A stretch of DNA of 64,000 nucleotides from CAYNKA01 sp964397655 (GTDB taxonomy: Bacteria > Spirochaetota > Spirochaetia > DTKZ01): assembly GCA_964397655.1 (NCBI GenBank), contig CAYNKA010000005.1, positions 262,384-326,383 of the forward strand. Direction: 5' to 3'. Position 1 is the first letter of the stretch. Each line of letters begins with the position of its first letter. This document shows, piece after piece, positions 46,046 through 54,486 of this stretch. The position numbers were made by a program, and so were the translations under genes. The notes beneath the pieces were generated by a model. It was not told the DNA's origin, made no database searches, and was given only the letters and a program-made list of their open reading frames with translations.

Positions 46046-46750
46046 GATCGAAGGAACGACCCGACCGCTCTCCAGCGCCCGTTTCAGGGAGGCGAAGCTC
46101 GCGTCGTCCGCCTCGAACCGGACGAAACGGGAACCGATCGCGTCGGGATAGTGGGCGTCCGAACTCGAGATCATGGGGACGGAGCCCGGATTCATGAGAC
46201 AGGGCCAGCTCGTGACCTCGATGGCGGAATAGCGCATGTCCGGCAGGAAACCGAGCTGGCTGGAGATGCTGAAGGCCGGCCGGTCCACGTGGGCGGGGAT
46301 GAAGAGCCCTCCCGCGGAAAGGATGAGTTCCGAGGCGTCGTCCAGGGAGAGGTCCGCGGCGTTCACGAGGTATCTGTCAACTTCCCCCAGGATCGTCTCG
46401 TCCTCGTCGACGTAGACCTGGTCGCCGAACCTAACAGGATCGTTCGCGATCGGAGGCAGGAGACCGTAGAGGGTCTTTCCGAGCTCGAGGGCCTGTTCCT
46501 CGGTCTCGAAGATGGCGAGGACGTGAAGCTCCTCCCGCGTCGTCACCTCGATGCCGAAGACGGGGACGACGCCTTCCTTGGCGCAGGCGGCGGCGAAGGC
46601 CGGCGCGTTGAGCGCGCTGTTGTGGTCGGTGAGCGCCGCGATCGCGAGACCGAGGGAGGCGGCCTTCCGCGCGACGAGGGACGGAGACATGGAAAGGTCG
46701 CCGCAGGGGCTCAGGCAGGAATGGATGTGGAGATCGGCGGCGTACCGCAT
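46037..46750 (-). CDS. PHP-domain metal-dependent phosphoesterase
   Basis: This 237-residue protein has the PHP metal motifs ADLHIHSCLSPCGD, ALTDHNS, GIEVTT, AHVDRP and SSSDAHYPDAIG. PHP domains hydrolyse phosphoesters with two or three metals. It is the last of five genes transcribed from rex (8-bp gap after the DRTGG gene). PHP genes sit beside [FeFe]-hydrogenase clusters in other anaerobes, but the substrate is unknown. Confidence 0.9.
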   Translation of the reverse strand: MRYAADLHIHSCLSPCGDLSMSPSLVARKAASLGLAIAALTDHNSALNAPAFAAACAKEGVVPVFGIEVTTREELHVLAIFETEEQALELGKTLYGLLPPIANDPVRFGDQVYVDEDETILGEVDRYLVNAADLSLDDASELILSAGGLFIPAHVDRPAFSISSQLGFLPDMRYSAIEVTSWPCLMNPGSVPMISSSDAHYPDAIGSRFVRFEADDASFASLKRALESGRVVPSISE

Positions 46751-46758
46751 CGGGGGGA

Positions 46759-47100
46759 TCAGGCGCCGGGGGCGCGGAGCTGGGCGTAGAGCCTGCCGGA
46801 AAGGACGAACTGGTTCTCCTTCGAGCGGAAAATCCCGATGGACTCCTCCGCTGCCGCCTCGATCATGTCGTCCGGGACCGGCCGGTTGTTCGCCACGACG
46901 ATCGCGACGATGCCTGCGAGCGTGGCGACCGCGACGGTGTTCTTGTGTGACTGGATGGTGATGAGGACGGTGTCCGCCTTGGCGTTCGCCATGACGTCGG
47001 AGAGGAGATCGGAGGTATAGCCTCCGGAGATTTCACGGTCCTCCAGTTTGCCCTGAACGGTCTCGAGGCCGAGCCTGTCTGCGAGTTCTGTGGTCCTCAT
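46759..47100 (-). CDS. DRTGG-domain protein (second copy)
   Basis: This 113-residue protein has the DRTGG-like pattern: REISGGYTSDLLSDVMANAK and ITIQSHKNTVAVATLAGIVA. DRTGG domains occur in phosphotransacetylase and CobQ-type proteins and bind an unknown ligand. The ATG at 47100 has an AAGGAGG site; longer in-frame starts cross the upstream gene. It lies in the rex operon between the CBS-ATPase and PHP genes. Confidence 0.85.
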   Translation of the reverse strand: MRTTELADRLGLETVQGKLEDREISGGYTSDLLSDVMANAKADTVLITIQSHKNTVAVATLAGIVAIVVANNRPVPDDMIEAAAEESIGIFRSKENQFVLSGRLYAQLRAPGA

Positions 47101-47131
47101 TGCGGAGCCTCCTTGAAAGCGGGAAAAAAGG

Positions 47132-48055
47132 TCACGTCGCCCTCGACGGGTACACGACGGATTTGACCAGGGTGCCCTTGCCGAGCTCCGACCGGATGGC
47201 AAACTCGTCGGATACCCGCTTCGCGTTCGGGAGTCCCATGCCGGCGCCGAAACCGAGCGACCTGACCCACTCGTTCGCGGTGGAATACCCTTCCTCGAGC
47301 GCCTTGTTCACGTCGGCCATGCCGGGGCCCTTGTCTTCCGCCGTGATCTCGACCTTGTCCCCCTGGATGCGGAACACGATCTTCCCGCCGTCGGAATGTA
47401 CGACCTGATTCATCTCCAGTTCATAGGCGGCGATCGCTATCCTGCGGATGGTCCGCGCGTTGAGTTCCCGCTTCTGGAGGATCTTCTTGATCTCGGTCGA
47501 CGCCTTTCCCGCATTCTCGAAATCGAACTTGCGGACCGCGAATTCCATGTGGACGTCGTCTCCCGGCACTTCCATCGAAGTGTCGAATTTTCGCTCGAGC
47601 TTTTCCACTTCCTTGTTCACCTCCACGAGGAGGGCGACGATGATGTCCCGGCTCGTGATGATGCCAACGAGTTCCCGGTCCTTGTTGAGGACGGGGAATC
47701 GGCCGAAACGGTATTTTTCCAGATAGGATATCGCGAACTGGAGCGGCATGTCGTCCTCGAGGACGATGAGATTCCGGGTCATGTGCCGCTCTGCGGGATC
47801 CTCGATGTAGCCACCGTCCAGGGCGTTGATGATGTCGTCCATGGACACGAGCCCCAGGAGCCGCTTGTTCTCGGCCTCCATGATCGGGACGCCGGTGATG
47901 AGGTGCTCCTTCATGAGGCGCTGGATTGTTCGAAGGCTCACTTCCTTCTCTGCGGTGACGAGATCCTTCGTCATGACGTCCTTGACCTTCATCCTATAGA
48001 TGAGATCAAGCACGAATGGCGGGGAATCCTGCGTGTTGATGGGAAGGGGCGTCAT
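47132..48055 (-). CDS. CBS-domain pair fused to HATPase (anti-sigma/kinase-like) domain
   Basis: This 307-residue protein has two CBS motifs (about 20-140; VKDVMTKDLVTAEKEVSL and HMTRNLIVLEDDMPL), which bind adenosine nucleotides, then a GHKL ATPase domain (AYELEMNQVVHSDGG, DKGPGMAD, GFGAGMGLPNAKRV) like that of RsbW-type anti-sigma factors. It lacks a histidine phospho-acceptor domain. The ATG overlaps the upstream DRTGG stop by 4 bp. It may read adenylate energy state and pass it to a partner. Confidence 0.88.
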   Translation of the reverse strand: MTPLPINTQDSPPFVLDLIYRMKVKDVMTKDLVTAEKEVSLRTIQRLMKEHLITGVPIMEAENKRLLGLVSMDDIINALDGGYIEDPAERHMTRNLIVLEDDMPLQFAISYLEKYRFGRFPVLNKDRELVGIITSRDIIVALLVEVNKEVEKLERKFDTSMEVPGDDVHMEFAVRKFDFENAGKASTEIKKILQKRELNARTIRRIAIAAYELEMNQVVHSDGGKIVFRIQGDKVEITAEDKGPGMADVNKALEEGYSTANEWVRSLGFGAGMGLPNAKRVSDEFAIRSELGKGTLVKSVVYPSRAT

Positions 48056-48408
48056 GTCCTGCCTGCCCGCTCCTTTTCCAGGGCGCAGCCCAGAAGGTAG
48101 CAGGTTTCGAAGCACGAAGAGGGCGTGGAAAGCACGGTGATTCCGTTCTCCTCGGCGAGCTTTTTCATGGCGGACTGAGGCTGTTTGCCGTTCACCAGGA
48201 CGATGCCGAGGGCTCCGACGATGTCGGCGGTTCTGACGACCTGCTCCGAATTGAGCGAGGTCGAAATGATGAAGTTCTCCTCGTCGGTCGTGAGAACGTC
48301 GCTCATGAGGTCCGAAGCCACGATCGCTTCGATCTTCGCCGTATCGAACGCATCACCTTTGACGATGAGCGAGCATGAGAGGGACCGCGTTACGTACTCA
48401 AAGGTCAT
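48052..48408 (-). CDS. DRTGG-domain protein (first copy)
   Basis: This 118-residue protein shares the DRTGG-type core with the second copy: VASDLMSDVLTTDEENFIIS and VNGKQPQSAMKKLAEENGIT, but it has a different N terminus and Cys residues near the C terminus (CFETCYLLGC). It follows rex by 27 bp and overlaps the CBS-ATPase gene. It may be the ligand-binding partner of that ATPase. Confidence 0.8.
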   Translation of the reverse strand: MTFEYVTRSLSCSLIVKGDAFDTAKIEAIVASDLMSDVLTTDEENFIISTSLNSEQVVRTADIVGALGIVLVNGKQPQSAMKKLAEENGITVLSTPSSCFETCYLLGCALEKERAGRT

Positions 48409-48435
48409 GGAATTCCTGCCTTGTTCTTTGCGGAA

Positions 48436-49083
48436 TCAGCTTAAATCAATGAGATCGGCCTGTCTATCCCCCAGCTTCACGAGATAGAAGAGGTTCTCGA
48501 TTTCCAGGCCGATGTTCACGTTCTGGATGAGGCATCCGTTCGCGCTCTTCAGCTCGACGGGAGCGAAGTTGAGTACGGCCTGGATGCCAGCGGAGATCAT
48601 GGTCGAGAGGACGTTCGCCGCGGCGGCGTCCGGGACCGCGAGGATGCCCACGGTGATGCCGCGCGAACGGATGAAGTCGGGCATCTCCTTGATGTCGAGG
48701 ATGGGCACGTTCGACCGCGTTTCCGCACGCGAGGGATCGATGTCGAAGCCCGCCGCAATGTGGATCCCCTCCTTCGGGAATTCCTTGTATTCCATGAGGG
48801 CGGAACCGATCCTGCCGCATCCTACGATTATAACTTCGTGCGGCTGGTTCTTGCCCAGCACGTTCCCGAGCAGCTCGATCAGGGTGTCGATGTTGTAGCC
48901 GCCTCGTTTGTTTCCGGGGATGTTGATGACCGAAAAATCCTTGCGCACGACCGCGGGCGTCACGCCGATCGCGTCGCCCAGGTTGTTGGAAAAAACCTTG
49001 ACGAAGCCCAGGGATTTCAGCTTATGCAATACCCGCAGGTATCGAGCCAGACGCAATATTGTGCTTCTATTGAGTTCTTTCAC
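48436..49083 (-). CDS. rex: Redox-sensing transcriptional repressor Rex
   Basis: This 215-residue protein has an N-terminal winged helix (about 1-80; FSNNLGDAIGVTPAVVRKDF and the GYNID region) and a Rossmann NAD(H)-binding domain (VIIVGCGRIGSALMEY). Rex leaves DNA when NADH rises and represses fermentative and hydrogenase genes. It is divergent from the hydrogenase operon and heads the DRTGG, CBS-ATPase, PHP operon. The GTG start has only a weak upstream AAGGAA site. Confidence 0.96.
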   Translation of the reverse strand: MKELNRSTILRLARYLRVLHKLKSLGFVKVFSNNLGDAIGVTPAVVRKDFSVINIPGNKRGGYNIDTLIELLGNVLGKNQPHEVIIVGCGRIGSALMEYKEFPKEGIHIAAGFDIDPSRAETRSNVPILDIKEMPDFIRSRGITVGILAVPDAAAANVLSTMISAGIQAVLNFAPVELKSANGCLIQNVNIGLEIENLFYLVKLGDRQADLIDLS

Positions 49084-49091
49084 GTCGTTTT

Positions 49092-49109
49092 TTGTTCCTT
49101 ATATCACAA
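49092..49109. promoter_or_regulatory. Candidate Rex operator
   Basis: TTGTTCCTTATATCACAA has the outer half-sites TTGT and CACAA of the Rex consensus TTGTGAAN4TTCACAA but mismatches in the inner bases. It lies between the rex promoter and the rex start, a position that fits autoregulation. Confidence 0.4.
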
Positions 49110-49120
49110 TAATAGCGAAT

Positions 49121-49149
49121 AGTATAAACCGACCGGGAGTATTATGCAA
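49121..49149 (-). promoter_or_regulatory. Sigma70 promoter for the rex operon
   Basis: TTGCAT, 17 bp, TATACT on the minus strand. The -10 ends 37 bp before the rex start. Confidence 0.65.
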
Positions 49150-49208
49150 GAATTAAGAATAAGAAATCACATATAAATCATTTTTTATACATTTTACGTT
49201 CTTCATAG

Positions 49209-49237
49209 TTGATATTTTCCTCAAGGTGCCGTAGAAT
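49209..49237 (+). promoter_or_regulatory. Sigma70 promoter for the hydrogenase operon
   Basis: TTGATA, 17 bp, TAGAAT, giving an untranslated region of about 115 nt before hydC. The AT-rich region between this and the rex promoter could hold additional regulator sites. Confidence 0.65.
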
Positions 49238-49359
49238 GGAGCGTCACACACCGGACGCCTTCCGAACAATGGAGCAGGCTCGTGGTTCCGCCGCAAAACG
49301 GCCGGATAAGAAAGGAAGGTCTCCGGAGCAAGTATCCTACAATAGGATGAGGAGGTATC

Positions 49360-49842
49360 ATGGCTGTCACAACCGAAGAGGTAAAGCTCACAGATGAGCT
49401 TGCGAGGTACGTCAAAGAGTGGAAGGACAAGCCGGGGAATCTCATCATGATTCTTCACAAGACGCAGGAAGAATACGGATATGTCCCCAGGCAGGTCGCC
49501 ATACAGCTCAGCAAGGAACTCGGCGTACCTCTCGCGAAGATCTACGGCGTCATCACGTTCTATCATTTCTTCAAGCTGAAGAAACCCGGAAAAAACAAGA
49601 TCGCCGTCTGTCTCGGAACCGCCTGCTATCTTAAGGGCGGAGAGGACCTGATCAACGAGCTCGAGAATCTGCTCGGCATCGGCGTCAACTCGATCACCGA
49701 GGACGGTCTTTTTTCCATCGAAGCGGTACGGTGCGTAGGCTGCTGCGGGCTTTCTCCCGTCATCATGGTGAACAAAGACGTGTACGGGAAGGTAAAAAAG
49801 GAACAGCTTCCGGAAATCATCGCGAAACACAGAGGGGCGTAG
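49360..49842 (+). CDS. hydC: [FeFe] hydrogenase subunit HydC (NuoE-like, 2Fe-2S)
   Basis: This 160-residue thioredoxin-fold protein has four Cys in the NuoE spacing: VCLGTACYLKG and RCVGCCGLSP, which hold a [2Fe-2S] cluster, and the N-terminal helical motif QEEYGYVPRQVAIQLSKELG. It is the small subunit of the electron-bifurcating or NADH-linked HydABC hydrogenase. A GAGG site precedes it. It is the first gene of the operon. Confidence 0.95.
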   Translation: MAVTTEEVKLTDELARYVKEWKDKPGNLIMILHKTQEEYGYVPRQVAIQLSKELGVPLAKIYGVITFYHFFKLKKPGKNKIAVCLGTACYLKGGEDLINELENLLGIGVNSITEDGLFSIEAVRCVGCCGLSPVIMVNKDVYGKVKKEQLPEIIAKHRGA

Positions 49843-50388
49843 GTGCATTTCAGCATCTGCGACTTCATAACGGACATCGCGCAGAACGCCATCGAGGCGG
49901 ACTCGCGATTCACCAAGGTGGAAGTGATCCAGAACGAGGAGAGCCTGATCGTGCGAATCGCCGATACGGGCAAGGGAATGACCGAACAGCAGCTGGAAAA
50001 AGCGAAAGACCCCTTCATCACCGACGGAAACAAGCATCCCGGGCGGAAGGTCGGCCTCGGAATACCCTTTCTCGTCCAGGCGCTGGCGCAGACCGAGGGA
50101 GACTTCGACATCCGCTCCGAGCCCGGCGAAGGCACGACCGTTTCCTGCCGGTTCAACCTGCTCCATCTGGATACGCCGCCGCTGGGTTCCCTGACGGAAA
50201 CCTTCAGGCAGATTCTCACCTTCCCCGGCGACTACGAGATGACGATCACGAGAGGCCTCGGCGACGAGTCCTACACGATCGTCCGTTCCGAACTCGTGGA
50301 AGCCCTTGGAGACCTCTCCTCCGCGGGATCGCTCAATCTGCTGAAAACATATCTGGAATCCCAGGAAGAATCCTTACACACGGATTAA
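49843..50388 (+). CDS. Stand-alone HATPase (GHKL) protein in the hydrogenase operon
   Basis: This 181-residue protein is almost only a GHKL ATP-binding domain: DIAQNAIEADSR (N box), ADTGKGM (G1), and VGLGIPFL (G2-like). No dimerisation or phospho-acceptor region is present. It begins at the GTG immediately after the hydC stop with no intervening base, so it is translationally coupled. Such ATPases are found between hydrogenase genes in clostridia and Thermotoga relatives; the function is unknown. Confidence 0.88.
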   Translation: MHFSICDFITDIAQNAIEADSRFTKVEVIQNEESLIVRIADTGKGMTEQQLEKAKDPFITDGNKHPGRKVGLGIPFLVQALAQTEGDFDIRSEPGEGTTVSCRFNLLHLDTPPLGSLTETFRQILTFPGDYEMTITRGLGDESYTIVRSELVEALGDLSSAGSLNLLKTYLESQEESLHTD

Positions 50389-50397
50389 GGAGATCGT

Positions 50398-50790
50398 ATG
50401 GCGAAAATGACCCTCGAAGACTTGAGAAAGCTTCGTGAAAAAACGAAAAAGGAAATGGACAAGCGCGAGACCTCGAACAAGGACGTGGAGGTCATCGTAG
50501 GCATGGCCACGTGCGGGATCGCCGCGGGAGCGAAGGGCGTCCACAGCGCGATTCTCGCCGAGCTCGACGCCCAGAACCTCTCGAACGTCCTCGTGCGGCA
50601 GACCGGCTGCATGGGCTTCTGCTACGCGGAACCGACCGTCGAGGTCCGCATGCCCGGCATGCCCGACATCATCTACGGAAAAGTCGACGCCGAGACCGCC
50701 GTCAAGATCGTGCGCAAGCACATCCTCGGCAAGATCCTCATCAACGACCATATCCTGGATCGTCCGGCCGCCGACATCATGAAGAAGTAA
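50398..50790 (+). CDS. 2Fe-2S thioredoxin-like ferredoxin
   Basis: This 130-residue protein has MATCGIAAGAKGVHSA and TGCMGFCYAEPTV, the pattern of thioredoxin-like [2Fe-2S] ferredoxins related to the N-terminal domain of HydB. A helical, charged N terminus (about 30 residues) precedes the domain. It probably shuttles electrons to the hydrogenase or to NADH oxidation. It is flanked by the ATPase and hydB at short intervals. Confidence 0.88.
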   Translation: MAKMTLEDLRKLREKTKKEMDKRETSNKDVEVIVGMATCGIAAGAKGVHSAILAELDAQNLSNVLVRQTGCMGFCYAEPTVEVRMPGMPDIIYGKVDAETAVKIVRKHILGKILINDHILDRPAADIMKK

Positions 50791-50802
50791 CGGAGGATAA
50801 CG

Positions 50803-52590
50803 ATGGCTTTCAAAAACTACATACTGGTCTGCGGCGGCACGGGCTGCGAGTCCAATAAGAGCGACGAGATCTACAAGAACCTCATCAGCGAATGCGAAGC
50901 CCACGGCGTCAAGGACGACGTCCAGGTCGTGAAGACCGGCTGCTTCGGATTCTGCGAGAAGGGCCCGATCGTGAAGGTTCTTCCCGACGAATCCTTCTAC
51001 GTCGAGGTGAAACCCTCCGACGCGAAGGAGATCATCGCCGAGCACATCGTGAAGGGCCGGCAGGTGAAGAGGCTTCTCTACCAGGGCGAGGAGACGAAGA
51101 AGAAGGCCCGAGTCGAGGACATCCAGTTCTACCAGAAGCAATTCCGCATCGTACTCAGGAACTGCGGCGTCATCAACCCCGAGGACGTGAACGAATACAT
51201 CGCCAGGGACGGCTACGCGGCCCTGGAGAAGACGCTGTTCTCGATGAAGCCCGACGACGTCATAGAGGAACTCAAGAAATCCGGCCTCCGAGGACGCGGC
51301 GGCGCGGGATTCCCAACGTGGATGAAGTGGAACTTCACCAAGAAGGTGAACGACGCGCCCAAGTACGTCGTCTGCAACGCCGACGAAGGCGACCCGGGCG
51401 CGTACATGGACCGCTCCACCTGCGAGGGCGACCCCCACTCCATCCTCGAAGCCATGGCGATCTGCGGCTACACGATCGGGGCGAACGAGGGCGTCATCTA
51501 CATCCGGGCCGAGTACCCCCTCGCCATCCACCGCCTGGAAAAGGCGATCGGACAGGCCCGCGAACTCGGACTCCTCGGCAAGAACATCCTGGGCAGCGGC
51601 TTCGATTTCGACGTCCAGATGCGCTACGGCGCGGGCGCCTTCGTGTGCGGCGAGGAAACCGCCCTTCTCGCGTCCGTCGAGGGCGAGCGCGGAATGCCCA
51701 AGCCCCGGCCGCCATTCCCCGCGGTCAAGGGCCTCTGGCGGAAGCCCACGGTCATCAACAACGTCGAAACCTGGGCGAACGTCCCGATCATCATTCTCCG
51801 CGGCGGCGACTGGTTCGCCAAGATCGGCACCGAGAAGTCCAAGGGAACCAAGGTCTTCGCCCTCACCGGCAAGATCCGGAACTCCGGCCTCGTCGAAGTC
51901 CCGATGGGGACGACCCTCCGTGAGATCATCTACGACATCGGCGGCGGCATCCCGAACGACAAGAAGTTCAAGGCCGTGCAGACCGGCGGCCCCTCGGGCG
52001 GCGTCATCACCGCCGATTACCTCGATACGCCCATCGACTACGAAAGCCTGCAGAAGCTCGGTTCCATCATGGGCTCGGGCGGCATGATCGTCATGGACGA
52101 GGACGACTGCATGGTCGACATCGCCAAGTTCTACCTCGGCTTCACGGTCGACGAGTCCTGCGGAAAGTGCACCCCCTGCCGCGTCGGCGGACGCCAGCTC
52201 CTGAACTACGTGGACAAGATCTCCAAGGGCAAGGGAACCAAGGACGACCTGGAGAAAATGAAGCAGATCGGCAAGGCGATGCAGCGGGCCTCCCTCTGCG
52301 GCCTCGGCCAGACATCGCCGAATCCCGTCCTTTCCACCATGAAGTATTTCGCCCACGAGTACGCCGCCCACATCGACGACAAGAAATGCCCCGCCGGCAA
52401 ATGCAAGGATCTCATCCGCTACTTCATCCTGCCGGAGAAATGCATAGGCTGCGGTCTGTGCGCGAGACGCTGTCCCGTGACCGCGATCACCGGTGAAAAG
52501 AGGCAGCCCCACGTCATCAACGAGGCGACCTGCATCAAGTGCGGCGAGTGTTACTCGGTCTGTAAGTTCGGCGCCGTGACGCGCAAATAA
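50803..52590 (+). CDS. hydB: [FeFe] hydrogenase subunit HydB (NuoF-like, FMN and Fe-S)
   Basis: This 595-residue protein has an N-terminal 2Fe-2S thioredoxin-like domain (VCGGTGCESNKSDEI, TGCFGFCEKGP), a NADH and FMN domain (GLRGRGGAGFPTWMKWNF, CNADEGDPGAYMDRS), a SLBB/4Fe-4S region (ESCGKCTPCRVGGRQLL) and two C-terminal [4Fe-4S] motifs (CIGCGLCARRCPV and CIKCGECYSVCKF). It oxidises NADH or reduces NAD+ and passes electrons to HydA. Length is typical of HydB. Confidence 0.97.
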   Translation: MAFKNYILVCGGTGCESNKSDEIYKNLISECEAHGVKDDVQVVKTGCFGFCEKGPIVKVLPDESFYVEVKPSDAKEIIAEHIVKGRQVKRLLYQGEETKKKARVEDIQFYQKQFRIVLRNCGVINPEDVNEYIARDGYAALEKTLFSMKPDDVIEELKKSGLRGRGGAGFPTWMKWNFTKKVNDAPKYVVCNADEGDPGAYMDRSTCEGDPHSILEAMAICGYTIGANEGVIYIRAEYPLAIHRLEKAIGQARELGLLGKNILGSGFDFDVQMRYGAGAFVCGEETALLASVEGERGMPKPRPPFPAVKGLWRKPTVINNVETWANVPIIILRGGDWFAKIGTEKSKGTKVFALTGKIRNSGLVEVPMGTTLREIIYDIGGGIPNDKKFKAVQTGGPSGGVITADYLDTPIDYESLQKLGSIMGSGGMIVMDEDDCMVDIAKFYLGFTVDESCGKCTPCRVGGRQLLNYVDKISKGKGTKDDLEKMKQIGKAMQRASLCGLGQTSPNPVLSTMKYFAHEYAAHIDDKKCPAGKCKDLIRYFILPEKCIGCGLCARRCPVTAITGEKRQPHVINEATCIKCGECYSVCKFGAVTRK

Positions 52591-52605
52591 GGAAGGAGTA
52601 CGTAA

Positions 52606-54363
52606 GTGAACGCGAAAACGCTCAATATAAAGGTTAACGGCATGCCCTTCTTCGTGCACGAGGGCACCACCATTCTCGAGGCCGCGAAGCTGGTCAACGT
52701 GAAGATCCCGACGCTCTGCTACCATCCGGATCTTCCGGCCTGGGCCGCCTGCGGCATCTGCGTCGTGAAGATCGAGGGCTCGCCCAAGATGTTCCGGGCC
52801 TGCACCACCCCGGTCGAAGAGGGCATGAGCATAATCACCCATGATCCCGAAATCGTAGAAATCCGGAGGACGGTCATCGAGCTGCTGCTCTCGACCCACC
52901 CGAACGACTGCCTCCAGTGCCCGAGGAACCAGAACTGCGAGCTCCAGAAGCTCGCCGCGGACTTCGGCGTGCGCGAAATGCCCTATCCGTACAACATCAA
53001 CGAGCTTCCGCCCGACACCTCCACCACCTCCATCGTGCTCAATCCGGAGAAGTGCGTGAAATGCGGACGCTGCGTGAAGGTCTGCCAGGGAATGCAGAAC
53101 GTCTGGGCCCTCGAGTTCCTCGGCCGCGGCGACCACACCAGGATAGCCCCCGCGGGCGACGTAGCCCTCGCCGAAAGCCCCTGCATCAAGTGCGGCCAGT
53201 GCTCGGCCCACTGCCCGGTCGGCGCGATCTATGAAAAGGACGATACTTCGAAGGTTTGGGAGGCCCTCCGCGATCCGAACAAGCATTGCGTGGTCCAGAT
53301 CGCCCCCGCGGTCCGCGTCGCGCTCGGCGAGGCCTTCGGCCTCGAACCCGGCACTCTCGTCACGAACAAGTCCTACTCCGCCCTCCGCCGTCTCGGCTTC
53401 GACGCCATCTTCGACACGAACTTCGCGGCGGACCTCACCATCATGGAGGAAGGCTCGGAACTCATCGAGCGGCTCGTCCACGGAAAGGGCGACCTCCCCC
53501 TCATCACCTCCTGCTGCCCTGCGTGGGTCGATTACCTCGAGAAGTACTACCCCGACCTCATTCCCCACTTCTCCACGGCGAAATCCCCCCAGGCCATGCT
53601 CGGAGCTCTCTCCAAGACCTATTACGCCCAGAAGACCGGCATCGACTGCAAGAACATCTTCATGGTCTCGATCATGCCCTGCACCGCGAAGAAGTACGAG
53701 ATCGGCCGCGACGAATCGATGTACGCATCCGGCTGCCAGGACATCGACGCGTCGATCACGACCCGCGAGCTCTCCCGCATGATCAAGTCCGCGGGAATCG
53801 ACTTCCTCAGCCTGCCCGACGAGGACGCCGACGATCCGCTCGGCATCTACACCGGCGCTGGAACCATCTTCGGGGCCACAGGCGGCGTCATGGAAGCGGC
53901 CCTCAGGACCGCCTACGCCCTCGTGACCGGCCAGGAACTCACCAACGTGAACCTCACCGACGTCCGCGGCATGGAAGGCGTCAAGGAGACCAGGGTGACC
54001 ATGTCGGGCAAGGAAATCCGCGTGGCCGTCGCCCACCAGATGGGAAACATCCAGCAGGTCATGGACAGGATCCGGGAAGCCAAGGAGAAAGGCAAGGAAC
54101 AGCCCTACCACTTCATCGAGGTCATGGCCTGCCGCGGCGGGTGCATCGGCGGCGGCGGCCAGCCCTACGGAGCCACCGACGAGATAAGGAAGAAACGGCT
54201 CGCCGGCATCTACAAGGACGATACCGGCAGCAAGATCCGCTGCTCCCACCACAACCCGGCGGTCAAGAAACTCTACGAGGAGTTCCTGGGCAAGCCCCTG
54301 AGCCACAAGTCCCACGAGCTTCTGCACACTCACTACACGCCGAGACCTCTCTACACGAAGTGA
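52606..54363 (+). CDS. hydA: [FeFe] hydrogenase catalytic subunit HydA
   Basis: This 585-residue protein has an N-terminal [2Fe-2S] domain (CYHPDLPAWAACGICVVK), the His-Cys3 [4Fe-4S] site (HPNDCLQCPRNQNC), two [4Fe-4S] motifs (CVKCGRCVKVC, CIKCGQCSAHC) and the H-cluster motifs TSCCPAWVDY (L1), MPCTAKKYE (L2) and MACRGGCIGGGGQPY (L3). All four H-cluster cysteines are present, so it should be active. GTG start with a GGAAGGAG site. The domain set is the NADH-linked, multimeric group A type. Confidence 0.98.
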   Translation: MNAKTLNIKVNGMPFFVHEGTTILEAAKLVNVKIPTLCYHPDLPAWAACGICVVKIEGSPKMFRACTTPVEEGMSIITHDPEIVEIRRTVIELLLSTHPNDCLQCPRNQNCELQKLAADFGVREMPYPYNINELPPDTSTTSIVLNPEKCVKCGRCVKVCQGMQNVWALEFLGRGDHTRIAPAGDVALAESPCIKCGQCSAHCPVGAIYEKDDTSKVWEALRDPNKHCVVQIAPAVRVALGEAFGLEPGTLVTNKSYSALRRLGFDAIFDTNFAADLTIMEEGSELIERLVHGKGDLPLITSCCPAWVDYLEKYYPDLIPHFSTAKSPQAMLGALSKTYYAQKTGIDCKNIFMVSIMPCTAKKYEIGRDESMYASGCQDIDASITTRELSRMIKSAGIDFLSLPDEDADDPLGIYTGAGTIFGATGGVMEAALRTAYALVTGQELTNVNLTDVRGMEGVKETRVTMSGKEIRVAVAHQMGNIQQVMDRIREAKEKGKEQPYHFIEVMACRGGCIGGGGQPYGATDEIRKKRLAGIYKDDTGSKIRCSHHNPAVKKLYEEFLGKPLSHKSHELLHTHYTPRPLYTK

Positions 54364-54389
54364 GCGCGGACCTCTGCGCAGCGACTGCG

Positions 54390-54424
54390 GGCCGGTCTTC
54401 CCCAGCGGAGGATCGGCCTTTTTT
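54390..54424 (+). terminator. Intrinsic terminator of the hydrogenase operon
   Basis: GGCCGGTCTTCC pairs with GGAGGATCGGCC (12 bp with two G-U pairs) around a 5-nt loop, followed by TTTTTT, 26 bp after hydA. Confidence 0.85.
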
Positions 54425-54486
54425 CGTCCGTCCGGAGACGAATTGACTTCGGGCGGCGAATCATGGGATCATTCTGCCGATAAGCC

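Noticed and set aside
50374..54333. A 1319-codon open frame on the minus strand opposite the hydrogenase operon
   Set aside because: It mirrors the codon pattern of the 2Fe-2S ferredoxin, hydB and hydA genes and runs continuously across intergenic gaps, which a real gene would not do here.
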